From contig JAJVIE010000003.1 in assembly GCA_022072175.1 (NCBI GenBank), forward strand, positions 1,359,903 to 1,423,902: a DNA stretch of 64,000 nucleotides. Reading direction: 5' to 3'. The position numbers and the translations under genes are program-made. The DNA comes from Candidatus Omnitrophota bacterium. GTDB lineage: Bacteria > Omnitrophota > Gorgyraeia > 2-02-FULL-51-18. The first letter of the stretch is position 1. Each line of letters starts with the position of its first letter. The notes under the pieces were generated by a model. The model worked only from the letters and a program-made list of their open reading frames with translations. It did no database searches and had not been told where the DNA came from. Positions 37,885-47,100 of the stretch are shown piece after piece.

Positions 37885-39039
37885 CTAAAATTTCAGGAAA
37901 TCCCTGACCTTCTCGACGCCGTCCTCCAACCGGTTCTTGGAGGCTTCCTTGGACGGTACGGTATCCGGGGTCTTGAGAACGGATTCGACCGCGATCGTTC
38001 CGATACGGCTCAACACCAGGTCCTTAAGGGCCCTCTGGAACGATGAGCGGAGCACCTCGTACGGCTTGGCGGATGCATCACGCAGGTCCCATTGCACCGG
38101 CAGACGCAGACGCAAATATCCCGATTCGTCACGAACGTAGGACAACAGCTGTTCGGAGCCGACCCCGAAGACCTGGTCGCCCGGCTCGGCCTCCCGCAGA
38201 TGCAGCTGGCTGAGCTCGATATGAAGATTGGCGTTGTACACTCCGCCGGAGATCGACATGTCCGCCCGCAGATCGAAGCGACCTTCATCGAACTGCGCGG
38301 CGGTCAAGCGGCTGAGATAAGGCGCCATGTAAGGTAACCAGACACCGGTCGCGCTCAAGACCGCGTCGGTCTCCGCGTCGGACAGGCGCGTGCGGCCGCG
38401 GAAAGCTCCGTCGGCCGGACGGGCGGAACGCCCCTGCACGAGACGGCCTGTAAGGTCGTACGTCGTCCACTCACGTCCTGGCGGCAATTCGACCCGCTCC
38501 AGCTCTCCGGTGAGGGTCTCCAGCACCAGCGCATACCCGTCCTGCCGGACGTCGTAGTCCATGAAACGGACCTCGCAACCCTCCAGACGCACCCGATCGA
38601 TGCGGATCGGCAGGCCGGCCGCCGGTGTCGCCGAAGCGTCACCGGAGACGGCCGACGGCGGGGACGGCCGCAGTGCCGCCGACAGGAAATGGTAGACGAC
38701 CCCGCCCTTCTTGCGCAGTGCCGCCTGAGCGCCGGCGATATCGACACGCCGGATATGCAGGACCTGCCGGCGCAGCGCTCCCATTTCGACCTCGAGCTCC
38801 AGACGGTCGACGGCGAAAGCGATCTCGGAGGCGAACGGAGAGTCCTCGTAGACGACGAAACGGCTCAGGACGAAATGTCCCGGCCAGCGGTAATCGATGT
38901 CGCCCACCGTGACGCGCTTGCCCAGCGCTCTCTCGACGGCCCCTCTCAGGAGCTCCGGGGCGTTCTTGGACAGAACGTTGAGGGCCGCGAACGCGGCGAT
39001 ACCCAGAACAATGAGAAGGATGATGATCTTTTTCAGCAT
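37885..39039 (-). CDS. AsmA/DUF748-like envelope protein
   Basis: 384 residues. One N-terminal membrane helix (IIILLIVLGIAAFAALNVL), then a beta-rich periplasmic region with RALGKRVTVGDIDYRWPGHFVLS, the opening typical of AsmA/DUF748 proteins, which belong to the lipid-transporting bridge-like group. Ends with an amphipathic RDFLKF tail. It probably helps lipid transport or outer-membrane homeostasis (family inference). Located between the desaturase and tRNA-Arg. Confidence 0.75.
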   Translation of the reverse strand: MLKKIIILLIVLGIAAFAALNVLSKNAPELLRGAVERALGKRVTVGDIDYRWPGHFVLSRFVVYEDSPFASEIAFAVDRLELEVEMGALRRQVLHIRRVDIAGAQAALRKKGGVVYHFLSAALRPSPPSAVSGDASATPAAGLPIRIDRVRLEGCEVRFMDYDVRQDGYALVLETLTGELERVELPPGREWTTYDLTGRLVQGRSARPADGAFRGRTRLSDAETDAVLSATGVWLPYMAPYLSRLTAAQFDEGRFDLRADMSISGGVYNANLHIELSQLHLREAEPGDQVFGVGSEQLLSYVRDESGYLRLRLPVQWDLRDASAKPYEVLRSSFQRALKDLVLSRIGTIAVESVLKTPDTVPSKEASKNRLEDGVEKVRDFLKF

Positions 39040-39182
39040 GAGCTCGATGCCCTGACCCGATCGCTCGCGGACCGCGCGACCGGATACCGGCCGGTCCTCC
39101 GTAACGCTTTCACAGCCTTATGGCGCCGGCCTGTACGACGGCTCGGCGGCTCCCGTCGTGCGTTCACAGCGATCCTTGCTAA

Positions 39183-39259
39183 TGGCGTCCCCGGCGCGAT
39201 TCGAACGCACGACCCTCTGCTTAGAAGGCAGATGCTCTATCCACCTGAGCTACGGGGAC
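39183..39259 (-). tRNA. tRNA-Arg (TCT)
   Basis: Acceptor GTCCCCG/CGGGGAC, D-arm AGCTCAGGTGGATAGAGC, anticodon loop CTTCTAA (TCT), T-arm with GTTCGAATC, encoded GCCA end. Confidence 0.93.
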
Positions 39260-39286
39260 AAACTGTTAAGGAGATTATACCAAAGC

Positions 39287-40705
39287 TCAGCCCGGCGGAT
39301 GGTCTTCGGCGCACCGATGCCGGTACAACCTCTCCCGGCTCCAGACCGGGCGGCCCCCCTTCGGGGACGGTGTCCGTCGGCGCACGAAGTACAGGTCCGC
39401 GCTGACCAGCCGCTCGGTGCTCCTGCGGCACAAGTAACGCGTCAGCGCCCGGGACTGCGCGACGGATCGGCGGCCCGCCAGATGGAGCATGTATTTGGTC
39501 CAACGCTGATCACGGTAGTACCATGGACGGCGCTCGGGCGGACGCGCCAGGTCCGGCGCCCTATCGGGGTCGATGAGATTGACGCGGCGGCCGTCCACGG
39601 TCCGGCCCGTCGCCTCGTACCACCCGCTGAACGTCAGCGGGTAGGGCGCGAACATGCTCCAGCGTTGCTCAAGGTACAGGGTCGCGATCAGGCGCCGCAC
39701 GGACTCCGGGGGACGAGGTATCCACCGGAGTCCCGACAAGCACGACCAGAACGTCAGCCCGATCACGACCAAACCCGCGGCGGCGCAGGCGCGGGTCCAC
39801 GCGACAGCGCGAACAGCCGGAAGGACCGCTCCGCCGGAGCCGCTCCGGCCCGTGACCGCCCAGACCCCCGCCGGGATGAACGGCAACAAGGAAACGACGT
39901 CGATGAGCGGGAACAATCCCAGATGCATCATCATGCCCAGCGCAAGATGGAACACGACGCCCGCGAGCACGGCGCCGGACCTGCAGACGGCTACGGCCGC
40001 GGGACAGATCAAGAGGACCGGCAGGAGCGCTTCGGTCCAATAGGCCAGACGTGTCAGGGCCCCGGTCACCGACGGACCCAGTGACAGCAACCAGCGTCCG
40101 GCATCGGTGGTCAACGGCTCGATGCTCAGTGCGTAGTACACGGCACTGGCTTCCTCATGCCATGCCCGCCCGCTCTTCAGGATCACGGTACTGGCGTACA
40201 TGAGGACGACTTGCAGCGTCAGCCCAGCCGTTCCCACCGCCGTCGTCAAGGCCGCTGGCGCTCGGCCGGGACGCAACGCCCAGCGTTGATCGATGGGCAG
40301 CCACGCCGACCATAGCACCAGCAACCGCAGCAACCCGTCCCCCGCCTGCAGGACCAGAGGGTTGCGGCCGTGCAGGGAGACCAGAAGGACCCACGAGAGC
40401 GCCGCCGCGGCGCGAGCTTTCACACCGAGGAGCAGGCACAGCGCCGACAGAACGGACAACACCCATAGCCCGACGGTCCAGGACGGCTCCGCGCTCCAGA
40501 GATACAGCGACCAGCGGCCGCTGCCGGCCTGCGCGGCCAGCACCCGCGCTCCGGGCAGAAGGCCCGTTTCGAGATAGAACTCCGCGAAATCCCTCAGCCG
40601 CAGCAGAAGATCGGACAACAGCGTCGCGCCCAGCCCGATCCGGAAAAGAGCCAGCGAGCGCGGGTCCAGCGCGTAGGTCCGGCGCAGGCCGGAGAGGATG
40701 TGCAT
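39287..40705 (-). CDS. HTTM-domain membrane protein (vitamin K gamma-carboxylase-like)
   Basis: 472 residues with about 8-10 membrane helices. DPRSLALFRIGLGATLLSDLLLRL at the N-terminus and SLHGRNPLVLQAGD(G)LLRLLV are the hallmark of HTTM proteins, relatives of gamma-glutamyl carboxylase; a soluble C-terminal part follows (RWSMFAPYP). Biochemical role in bacteria unsettled. The gene lies between tRNA-Pro and tRNA-Arg; a TACAAT box seven bases before the ATG suggests a leaderless mRNA. Confidence 0.85.
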   Translation of the reverse strand: MHILSGLRRTYALDPRSLALFRIGLGATLLSDLLLRLRDFAEFYLETGLLPGARVLAAQAGSGRWSLYLWSAEPSWTVGLWVLSVLSALCLLLGVKARAAAALSWVLLVSLHGRNPLVLQAGDGLLRLLVLWSAWLPIDQRWALRPGRAPAALTTAVGTAGLTLQVVLMYASTVILKSGRAWHEEASAVYYALSIEPLTTDAGRWLLSLGPSVTGALTRLAYWTEALLPVLLICPAAVAVCRSGAVLAGVVFHLALGMMMHLGLFPLIDVVSLLPFIPAGVWAVTGRSGSGGAVLPAVRAVAWTRACAAAGLVVIGLTFWSCLSGLRWIPRPPESVRRLIATLYLEQRWSMFAPYPLTFSGWYEATGRTVDGRRVNLIDPDRAPDLARPPERRPWYYRDQRWTKYMLHLAGRRSVAQSRALTRYLCRRSTERLVSADLYFVRRRTPSPKGGRPVWSRERLYRHRCAEDHPPG

Positions 40706-40712
40706 GACGGCT

Positions 40713-40718
40713 ATTGTA
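40713..40718 (-). promoter_or_regulatory. -10 box (TACAAT) before the HTTM gene
   Basis: TACAAT on the minus strand, seven bases from the ATG at 40705 and twelve after the tRNA-Pro 3' end. No -35 is seen; read-through from the tRNA with processing is an alternative. Confidence 0.45.
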
Positions 40719-40729
40719 CGGTCAGAAGA

Positions 40730-40807
40730 TGGTCGGGGCGACTGGATTCGAACCAGCGACTTCTTGCTCCCAAAGCAAGCGCTCTAGCCAGGCTGAGCTA
40801 CGCCCCG
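40730..40807 (-). tRNA. tRNA-Pro (TGG)
   Basis: Acceptor CGGGGCG/CGCCCCG, anticodon loop TTTGGGA (TGG), T-arm TGGTTCGAATCCA, discriminator A and encoded CCA. Confidence 0.93.
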
Positions 40808-40879
40808 TCAAGACGGAACAGGCACGACGATGCTGGAGATCCCCCGCGACGCACGGTCCGTTGACCGGTGTGCGCGGGT

Positions 40880-41842
40880 TTATCGGGATGGCTTGCGCGA
40901 GACGACGCGCACAGCCGCTTCGGCGATGTTCTTGGAGGTCAGGCCGTACTTGGTCATCAGCTCCTGGGGGGAGCCGGACTCGGCGTAGGTATCGTTGAGA
41001 CCGACGTACTCGACGGGCACCGGAAGCGCCCGTGACAGATACTGCGAAACGACACTGCCGAGACCGCCGAAGGTCAGGTGCTCCTCGGCGACCACGAAAG
41101 CGCCCGTCGCCTTGGCTTCGGCGAGGATGAGCTCCTCATCGAGCGGCTTGAGCGTGTGGATATCGACGACAGAGGCGTCGATCCCCTTCTCTCTGAGGAT
41201 CTCGGCGGCCTCGAGGCATTCGTAGACGAGCAGGCCCGTACCGACCAGGGTCACGTGCTTGCCCTGACGCAGGCGGATGCCCTTGCCGATCTTGAACTCG
41301 GTCTTCTCGTCATAGACGAGCGGGGAGTTCGCTCGGCTCGTGCGGACGTAGACGGGTCCCTTGAGCTTCGCGGCCTGCTTGATGAGCGACTTGGCCGAAT
41401 GTTCGTCCGAGGGCACGATCACCGCCAGGCCCGGCAGGGTCAGCGCGAGCGCGAAATCCTCGACCGACTGCTGGGAGGCGCCGTCCTCGCCGACGGAGAT
41501 GCCGCCGTGCGACGTGACGATCTTGACGTTGAGCTCGGGGAACGCGATGCCCACGCGCATCTGTTCGTAGCCCTTGCACATGAGGAAGCACGCGAACGAG
41601 CTGATGAAGGGGACCTTGCCGCAGGATGCCAGACCCGTCGCCAGACCGACGAGGTTCATCTCCTGGATGCCGATGTCGATGAAGCGGTCCGGGTACGCCT
41701 TGCCGAACTTGTCGGTGCGCGTGGACTTGGAGAGGTCAGCGTCCATCACGATGACGTCCGGCATCTCGGCGCCGAGCTCGACGAGGGCCTTGCCATAGGC
41801 GTCGCGGGAGGCCGCGCCCATCTTGCGGGTCAGCGCGCTCAC
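40880..41842 (-). CDS. Transketolase, C-terminal subunit
   Basis: 320 residues. Pyrimidine-binding and C-terminal domains of transketolase: DADLSKSTRTDKF, IGIQEMNLVGLATGLAS, SSFACFLMCKGYEQMR, then FGGLGSVVSQYL. Together with the N-terminal subunit it forms a split enzyme of the non-oxidative pentose-phosphate pathway. GTG start overlaps the stop of the N-subunit gene, giving equimolar coupling. Confidence 0.93.
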   Translation of the reverse strand: MSALTRKMGAASRDAYGKALVELGAEMPDVIVMDADLSKSTRTDKFGKAYPDRFIDIGIQEMNLVGLATGLASCGKVPFISSFACFLMCKGYEQMRVGIAFPELNVKIVTSHGGISVGEDGASQQSVEDFALALTLPGLAVIVPSDEHSAKSLIKQAAKLKGPVYVRTSRANSPLVYDEKTEFKIGKGIRLRQGKHVTLVGTGLLVYECLEAAEILREKGIDASVVDIHTLKPLDEELILAEAKATGAFVVAEEHLTFGGLGSVVSQYLSRALPVPVEYVGLNDTYAESGSPQELMTKYGLTSKNIAEAAVRVVSRKPSR

Positions 41843-42732
41843 TTGATCATCCCCAGGATGCGCGCGATCTCGGCGTCGCTCTCACCGAGCTCTTTGAGCG
41901 CTTTCTGCGTCTCGTCCTTGGTCGGAGCCACGCCGTGGAAGTTGTTGTTGTTCTCCATGAAGGACACGCCCTTCCCCTTCACGGTGTGCGCGATGATGAT
42001 GCGCGGAGCGGCCTTGGCGGCCTTGACCCACTGGAGCGCGTCGTAGATCTCACGGATGTTATGGCCGTCGATCTCCCGGGTCTCCCAGCCGAACGCCCGC
42101 CACTTGTCGACGACCGGCTCCATGTCGAGCATCTCCTTGCAGGAGCCGCCGAGCTGATACTTGTTGTAATCGAGGATCGTCGGGACATTGACGAGCTTCT
42201 GGAAAGCGATGAACGCCGCCGCTTCCCAGATCTGGCCTTCGTTCAGCTCGCCGTCCGAGATCAAAGCCCACGAGAGGTAGTCCTTCTTGTCGAACCTGGC
42301 CGCCAGCGCCATACCGGCCGCGATGGACAGCCCTTGTCCGAGCGATCCGGTGGACGCGTCGATGCCGGCCAGACGGCGGACGTCCGGATGGCCCTGGAGG
42401 GGACTGCCGAGCTTGCGAAGCGTCAGGAGCATGTCGGTCGAAAAGTAACCCGCGCGGGCCAGCGCCGAGTACAGCGCCGGACAGCCGTGGCCCTTCGAGA
42501 ACACCAGGCGGTCGCGATCGGCCCACTTGGGGTTCTTCGGATCGTGCCGCATGACGTTGAAATACAGGACGGTGAGGATGTCGGTCGCCGAAAGCGAGCC
42601 GCCGGGATGGCCGTTGCCGCAGATGCCGAGCATCTTGATCACGTCGCGGCGGATGTCGAGGGCGACGCGGCCGAGCCGGTCGAAGTCGACTTTCGCTGTG
42701 GAGGTGTTGGTTTCAGAGGCCATGGGTGTCAT
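41839..42732 (-). CDS. Transketolase, N-terminal subunit
   Basis: 297 residues. Thiamine-diphosphate-binding half: GNGHPGGSLSATDIL, SKGHGCPALY, GSLGQGLSIAAGMALAA and SDGELNEGQIWEA, the GDGx-N metal motif with Ser for the first Gly. Uses the ATG at 42732 or 42723; neither has a good ribosome-binding site. Coupled to 40880-41842. Confidence 0.93.
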   Translation of the reverse strand: MTPMASETNTSTAKVDFDRLGRVALDIRRDVIKMLGICGNGHPGGSLSATDILTVLYFNVMRHDPKNPKWADRDRLVFSKGHGCPALYSALARAGYFSTDMLLTLRKLGSPLQGHPDVRRLAGIDASTGSLGQGLSIAAGMALAARFDKKDYLSWALISDGELNEGQIWEAAAFIAFQKLVNVPTILDYNKYQLGGSCKEMLDMEPVVDKWRAFGWETREIDGHNIREIYDALQWVKAAKAAPRIIIAHTVKGKGVSFMENNNNFHGVAPTKDETQKALKELGESDAEIARILGMIK

Positions 42733-42783
42733 GGAAGGCTAAAGTTTAACCCGCTCACCGGCGGGCGTCAAACCTTAAATTAT

Positions 42784-43446
42784 TCACTGCCGGTACTCGG
42801 AGACCCCCGTCCTGAAACGCAGGAAATGGTCGAGCGAATCGCATAGCAGATAGGGGTTGGTCCGCTTCTCATCGCCGAGCGTCGTCGTGGGCTTCTCGGA
42901 GTAATTGTGTCCCGGGCACAGCACCGTGCGGTCGTCGAACTTCGACAGGGTCCGCAGGGAATCGTACAACTGCTTGGCGTCCCCTCCCGGAAGATCGGTA
43001 CGTCCGCACGCCCCGATGAAGAGCGTGTCCCCGGACACCAGGTGGTCCTGCGTGTGGAAGCACTGCGAACCGGGCGTGTGCCCCGGCGTGTGCACACAGC
43101 GGACCTCGATCCGGCCGGCTTTCACGACCTGTCCGGCGTCCACCGGACGGATGTTGTCATGGGACAGGTCCAGGTACGGCACGTCGTGCTTGTTGACGTA
43201 CACGGGCACGTCCGCCGAGCCCAACAACTCCTCGATGCCGTTGGTGTGATCGAAATGATAGTGGCTGATCAGGGCGCCGACGATCTTGAGGTCCTGTTCT
43301 CGCGCCACACGCAGGATGGTATCCGCCTGCCAGGCCGGGTCCACGACGAGCACCTCGCGGGTCTGGGCGTCGCCGACGAGATAGACGAAGTTCTCCATCG
43401 GCCCGATCTCCATCTGGCGCAGATAGAGCGGCGAGGCGGCGGTCAT
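42784..43446 (-). CDS. MBL-fold metallo-hydrolase, glyoxalase II-like
   Basis: 220 residues. Zinc motif SHYHFDHTNG (HxHxDH), HTPGHTPGSQ, GDTLFIGACGRTDLPGGD and the late PGHNY His. The CGRTDLPGGD segment and loop lengths resemble glyoxalase II and persulfide dioxygenases; substrate not fixed. Three bases before it ends the dCMP deaminase gene. Confidence 0.88.
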   Translation of the reverse strand: MTAASPLYLRQMEIGPMENFVYLVGDAQTREVLVVDPAWQADTILRVAREQDLKIVGALISHYHFDHTNGIEELLGSADVPVYVNKHDVPYLDLSHDNIRPVDAGQVVKAGRIEVRCVHTPGHTPGSQCFHTQDHLVSGDTLFIGACGRTDLPGGDAKQLYDSLRTLSKFDDRTVLCPGHNYSEKPTTTLGDEKRTNPYLLCDSLDHFLRFRTGVSEYRQ

Positions 43447-43449
43447 GCG

Positions 43450-43911
43450 CTACTTTCCCTCGGCGGACGGCGTGACCTGCACCAGGTCGACGCCGATCTT
43501 GGCGGCGATGGAGAAGATCCGCTCATCGCGATAGAACTCTCCGTAGCAGATGCGCCGCAGTCCGGCATTGGCGATCAGCTTGAAACAGGGCCAGCAGGGA
43601 CTGGCCGTCGTGTAGATCGTCGCGCCGTCGATGCACACGCCGTTCTTGGCCGCTTGCAGGATGGCGTTGGCCTCGGCGTGGACCGTGGCGACGCAGTGAT
43701 CGTTCTCCATCATATGCCCGACCTCGTCGCAATGCTCGAGCTTGCGGATGGAGCCGTTGTAACCGGTGGAAAGAATGGTCTTGTCGCGCACGATGACAGC
43801 GCCGACGAACTTGCGGTCGCAGGTGGAGCGCGAGGACACGACGCGGGCGATGTTCATGAAGTACACGTCCCAGTCCACGCGTCGCTGGGTCTTGGGTGCT
43901 GTCGGGGTCAT
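43450..43911 (-). CDS. dCMP deaminase (ComEB-like)
   Basis: 153 residues. Zinc site VHAEANAI and SPCWPCFK (HAE + PCxxC), CDRKFVGAVIV at the start. Deaminates dCMP to dUMP for dTTP synthesis. No transposon or com genes nearby. A TACAAT box and GGAG precede the ATG. Confidence 0.92.
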   Translation of the reverse strand: MTPTAPKTQRRVDWDVYFMNIARVVSSRSTCDRKFVGAVIVRDKTILSTGYNGSIRKLEHCDEVGHMMENDHCVATVHAEANAILQAAKNGVCIDGATIYTTASPCWPCFKLIANAGLRRICYGEFYRDERIFSIAAKIGVDLVQVTPSAEGK

Positions 43912-43933
43912 CTCAGGTCTCTCCGGGAGCGTT

Positions 43934-43963
43934 ATTGTACCACGCGCGGAAGGCGCCGGTCAG
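43934..43963 (-). promoter_or_regulatory. Candidate promoter of the dCMP deaminase
   Basis: CTGACC, 18 bases, TACAAT (43934-43939), about 25 bases before the ATG with GGAG between. It overlaps the end of the upstream gene. Confidence 0.45.
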
Positions 43964-44367
43964 GCGTCGGGAGTGCGGAACACCGACGAGGCCGAGCGGC
44001 CTTTGCCGGCATGCAGGGCGGCCTTGACCGACCACGAGTAGGTCTGTCCGGGTTCGAACGTGGAGACCGGCAGGCTCAGACTCTCCTTACCGTCCGTAAC
44101 CTCTTGTTTCATAATAAGATACGGCTCGTAGCTCTGAGGTCCCTTGTACAGCCGGAACTCATAGTGGCTCAGCACCGTCCGGTCGGCATTGCCGCGCCAG
44201 CGGAACTCCAGCTGTCCATCCTGCGGTCGGGCCACATCCCCAGGGGCGATCAGCGTCGGCGCCACATGCGTCTGGTCCTTGCCGGCCCGTCTTCCGGCCT
44301 CGGCCTCCCCCGGCAGCAGCGCTCCGGACACGAGAAGACCCACGAACAGCGTCGCCGCGAACCTCAT
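43960..44367 (-). CDS. Exported fibronectin-III-like protein
   Basis: 135 residues. Signal peptide (FAATLFVGLLVSGALLPGEAEA), then a single beta-sandwich domain: LEFRWRGNADRTVLSHYEFRLY and FEPGQTYSWSVKA are typical FN3 strands. ATG at 44367 overlaps the previous stop; the longer frame upstream is inside the neighbour. Function unknown, probably periplasmic. Confidence 0.68.
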   Translation of the reverse strand: MRFAATLFVGLLVSGALLPGEAEAGRRAGKDQTHVAPTLIAPGDVARPQDGQLEFRWRGNADRTVLSHYEFRLYKGPQSYEPYLIMKQEVTDGKESLSLPVSTFEPGQTYSWSVKAALHAGKGRSASSVFRTPDA

Positions 44368-44735
44368 CGCACCAGGACCCCGCGCCCGATCTTGACGGTG
44401 ACCCGCTGGCCATCGCTCCACGGCCACAGCATCGCGCAGTTGGACAGGCCTTCCCGTTCCTTATAGTAGAGCACCTGGTTCTGCATCACCCCGCCATAAC
44501 GGTCGCTATAACGATCGGCGTCGCGCGAGGATTTCTGCCCGGCGGGTTTGAAAGGCGGTCCGAAGAAGCCCTCGAGCGTCCGTCCGAGCTCCGCGACGGA
44601 AGACGCGACGGCCACGGCCTCGAAATAATCCTCGGCGTCCTGCCTCTTCTCCTCGAAGGGCAGCTGACGCACCGCCGCGATCAGTTCTTCCCAGGTCATC
44701 TCGAAGATCCCCCGCGCGCCGGTCTCAGTGGTCAT
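44364..44735 (-). CDS. Hypothetical cytoplasmic protein
   Basis: 123 residues from ATG 44735 (ATG 44747 is equally possible). No signal peptide. EMTWEELIAAVRQLPFEEKRQDAEDYFEAV is helical; a C-terminal MLWPWSDGQRVTVKIGRGVLV follows. No family recognised. It overlaps slyD upstream and the FN3 gene downstream, so it is made with them. Confidence 0.6.
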   Translation of the reverse strand: MTTETGARGIFEMTWEELIAAVRQLPFEEKRQDAEDYFEAVAVASSVAELGRTLEGFFGPPFKPAGQKSSRDADRYSDRYGGVMQNQVLYYKEREGLSNCAMLWPWSDGQRVTVKIGRGVLVR

Positions 44736-45195
44736 GTCCGCCGTCATGCGAATGGCCGTGCTCGATCTCCTGGGAGCTGGCCTCACGCATCGAAACGATG
44801 TTCACCCGGAAGGTCAGGTCGACGCCCGCCAGAGGATGATTGCCATCGAGCTTCACCGTATCGGCGCCCACTTCGATGACCGTGAACACCGGGGCATGCT
44901 CATCGGGACCGCCGCGGAAGCGGTCGCCGATCTTCACGTCGGCCTGGGGAAGCTTGGTCTTGGGGACGTCCAGCACCAGCTCCGGACGACGGACCCCGTA
45001 GGCCTCGGCGGCGGCCACCTGCACCGTGGTCTCCTGCCCGGCCGATAGCAGCGACAGCGCTCGCTCGAGCCCCGGGATGATCTGGCCGGCGCCCTCGAGA
45101 TACGAGAACGGCCCCCGACCCTCCGAACTGTCGATGGTCTTGCCCGAGGGATCGGTCAGATGATAGTGGATGGTGACGACACGTTGGACGGGCAT
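44725..45195 (-). CDS. slyD: FKBP-type peptidyl-prolyl isomerase, SlyD type
   Basis: 156 residues. FKBP half-sites YLEGAGQIIPGLERAL and LDGNHPLAGVDLTF enclose an insert-in-flap domain; the end is His-rich (HGHSHDGGHDH), the metal-binding tail of SlyD. Cytoplasmic chaperone-isomerase that may supply nickel. Promoter-like TTGGAG-17-GATAAT at 45226-45254. Confidence 0.92.
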   Translation of the reverse strand: MPVQRVVTIHYHLTDPSGKTIDSSEGRGPFSYLEGAGQIIPGLERALSLLSAGQETTVQVAAAEAYGVRRPELVLDVPKTKLPQADVKIGDRFRGGPDEHAPVFTVIEVGADTVKLDGNHPLAGVDLTFRVNIVSMREASSQEIEHGHSHDGGHDH

Positions 45196-45225
45196 AAGGA
45201 CCTCCGAGGATGCTGGTGAGCGGTC

Positions 45226-45254
45226 ATTATCCCCCTTCCCGCTCCGGCCTCCAA
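45226..45254 (-). promoter_or_regulatory. Candidate promoter of slyD
   Basis: Minus strand TTGGAG (45249-45254), 17 bases, GATAAT (45226-45231); GGAGG lies seven bases before the ATG at 45195. Confidence 0.5.
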
Positions 45255-45265
45255 GTTAATTCGCT

Positions 45266-45589
45266 CTATTTCCTGCGTTTCTTGGTGCGTCTTTTGACGC
45301 CGGACGCCGCGTGTCCGTAATCGGCCTCGGGCTTGTCCAGGAAACGCCGGGCCGCCGAATGCGGGATCACCCAGTGGCTGTGAGGTCCGGCCAGCTGGTA
45401 AGCGTGCGGCAGATGCCCCAGTTTGATGAGGTTGCGCACCGTCCAACCGTGGTCGGAGGGCGTGACGGTCGTCAGGCCATGACGCGCCAGGAGCTTGGCC
45501 GCCTCGTAGGGCGTGAAAAAGGCCCTGTGGTGCCGCTCGAGCTCGGCATCGAGCGTCGCGATGATCCGGCGGATCTCAGGCTTCATCAT
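45266..45589 (-). CDS. Small helix-turn-helix-like protein
   Basis: 107 residues. FFTPYEAAKLLARHGLTTVTP...TVRNLIKLGHLPHAYQLAGPHSHWVIPHSAARRFLDK has the pattern of an excisionase/MerR-like winged helix used to read DNA, with a Lys/Arg-rich tail (KRRTKKRRK). No integrase is nearby. Start at 45589 or 45586 after AAGGGAGGG. Overlaps glpK stop. Confidence 0.65.
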   Translation of the reverse strand: MMKPEIRRIIATLDAELERHHRAFFTPYEAAKLLARHGLTTVTPSDHGWTVRNLIKLGHLPHAYQLAGPHSHWVIPHSAARRFLDKPEADYGHAASGVKRRTKKRRK

Positions 45590-47100
45590 GCCCTCCCTTG
45601 CGCGGCGGACGCCCAACCACGGCAACGCCGTACGGCCTCGGCCCAACGCCCATAACCCCGCTCCATCGCGCCGCGCGTCGACCGGCGGGGACGAAAAACG
45701 CGCTCGACCCGGCGGGCGCGCAAGAAAGCCTCGGCGGACCCCCACACGCCCACGGCCAGACCCGCCAGACCCGCAGCGCCCAGAGCGGTGGTCTCGAGCA
45801 CGCGCGGGCGCTCGACCGGTATCCCCAGCGCGTCGGCCTGCAACTGCATCAACAGATCGTCCGCCGTCGCGCCGCCATCGACACGCAGTCTGTCGAAACC
45901 ATGCCGCGTATCCCGGCGCATGATCGTCAGGATATCGCGGGTCTGATAGCAGATCGCTTCGAGCGTGGCTCGCGCGATATGAGCCCGGGTGGTGCCTCGC
46001 GTCAGCCCGATGAGCAGGCCGCGCGCGTCCGGATCCCAGTACGGAGCGCCGAGGCCGGCCAGGGCCGGCACGAAGACCGCTCCTCCGGCATCCTCGACGC
46101 TCGCGGCAAGACGCTCCACGTCCGCCGAGCGCCGGATGAGCCCGAGCCCGTCCCTCAGCCATTGCACCGCCGCTCCGCCGATGAACACACTGCCTTCGAC
46201 CGCGTAGTCCGTCCTGCGGAGATCCCCCAACGACCAGGCGACGGTCGTCAGAAGGTCCCGGGAGAACCTCGGCGTGCGCCCCGTGCATTCGACCGCGAAC
46301 AATCCCGTGCCATAGGTGTTCTTCACGACCCCCGGCTCGGCGCAGCCCTGCGCGAAACTCGCGGCCTGCTGGTCCCCGGCGATCCCGGCGATGGGCACCT
46401 CGACGCCGATCGCCGAGCGGACCGTGCGCGCCGAGACCGCGCTCGAGGGCACCACGCGCGGCAGCATGCGTTCCGGCACCCCGAAGAGGTCCAACAGCCA
46501 CGGCTCCCAACGCAGGCGCCGGAGATCGAAGAGCAGGGTCCGGGACGCGTTGGAGGTGTCCGTAACGTGCGCCGCCCCTCCGGTCAGATGCCAGAGGATC
46601 CAGCTGTCAACGGTCCCGGCCAGGGCTTCGCCGCGGCGCGCCTTGGCGCGCAGTCCCGGCACATGCCGCAAGAGCCACTCGAGCTTGGTCGCGCTGAAAT
46701 ACGGATCGGCGAAGAGCCCCGTGGTGCGGTGCAGACGCTCTCCGAGCCCGGAAGCCTTCAACTGAGCACAGCGCTGGGAGGTCCGCCGGTCCTGCCAGAC
46801 CAGCGCGCGGTGCAGGGGCCGGCCGGTGCGCCGGTCCCAGACGACGATGGTCTCGCGCTGGTTGGTGACGCCGACGGCGGCCAGACGCGAGGCCGGCACT
46901 CCGCTCAGCGCGCGGCGGGCCACCGCCAGCGTCGAGACGCGGATCTCATCGGCGTCGTGCTCGACCCATCCGGGCTTGGGGAAATACTGCGTGAACTCGC
47001 GGTACGCCGAAGAAACGATCCGTTGGCGTTCGTCGAAAACGATGGCGCGGTTGCCCGTTGTGCCGAGGTCCAACGCGAGCACGTACGAACGCGCGGCCAT
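45586..47100 (-). CDS. glpK: Glycerol kinase
   Basis: 504 residues, standard length. Phosphate-1 loop ALDLGTTGNRAIVFD, GWVEHDADEI, GVTNQRETIVVWDRRTGRPL, and FVPALAGLGAPYWDP. Phosphorylates glycerol at C3 with ATP. No glpF or glpD in view. The ATG at 47100 overlaps the cobO stop. Confidence 0.94.
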   Translation of the reverse strand: MAARSYVLALDLGTTGNRAIVFDERQRIVSSAYREFTQYFPKPGWVEHDADEIRVSTLAVARRALSGVPASRLAAVGVTNQRETIVVWDRRTGRPLHRALVWQDRRTSQRCAQLKASGLGERLHRTTGLFADPYFSATKLEWLLRHVPGLRAKARRGEALAGTVDSWILWHLTGGAAHVTDTSNASRTLLFDLRRLRWEPWLLDLFGVPERMLPRVVPSSAVSARTVRSAIGVEVPIAGIAGDQQAASFAQGCAEPGVVKNTYGTGLFAVECTGRTPRFSRDLLTTVAWSLGDLRRTDYAVEGSVFIGGAAVQWLRDGLGLIRRSADVERLAASVEDAGGAVFVPALAGLGAPYWDPDARGLLIGLTRGTTRAHIARATLEAICYQTRDILTIMRRDTRHGFDRLRVDGGATADDLLMQLQADALGIPVERPRVLETTALGAAGLAGLAVGVWGSAEAFLRARRVERVFRPRRSTRGAMERGYGRWAEAVRRCRGWASAAQGRA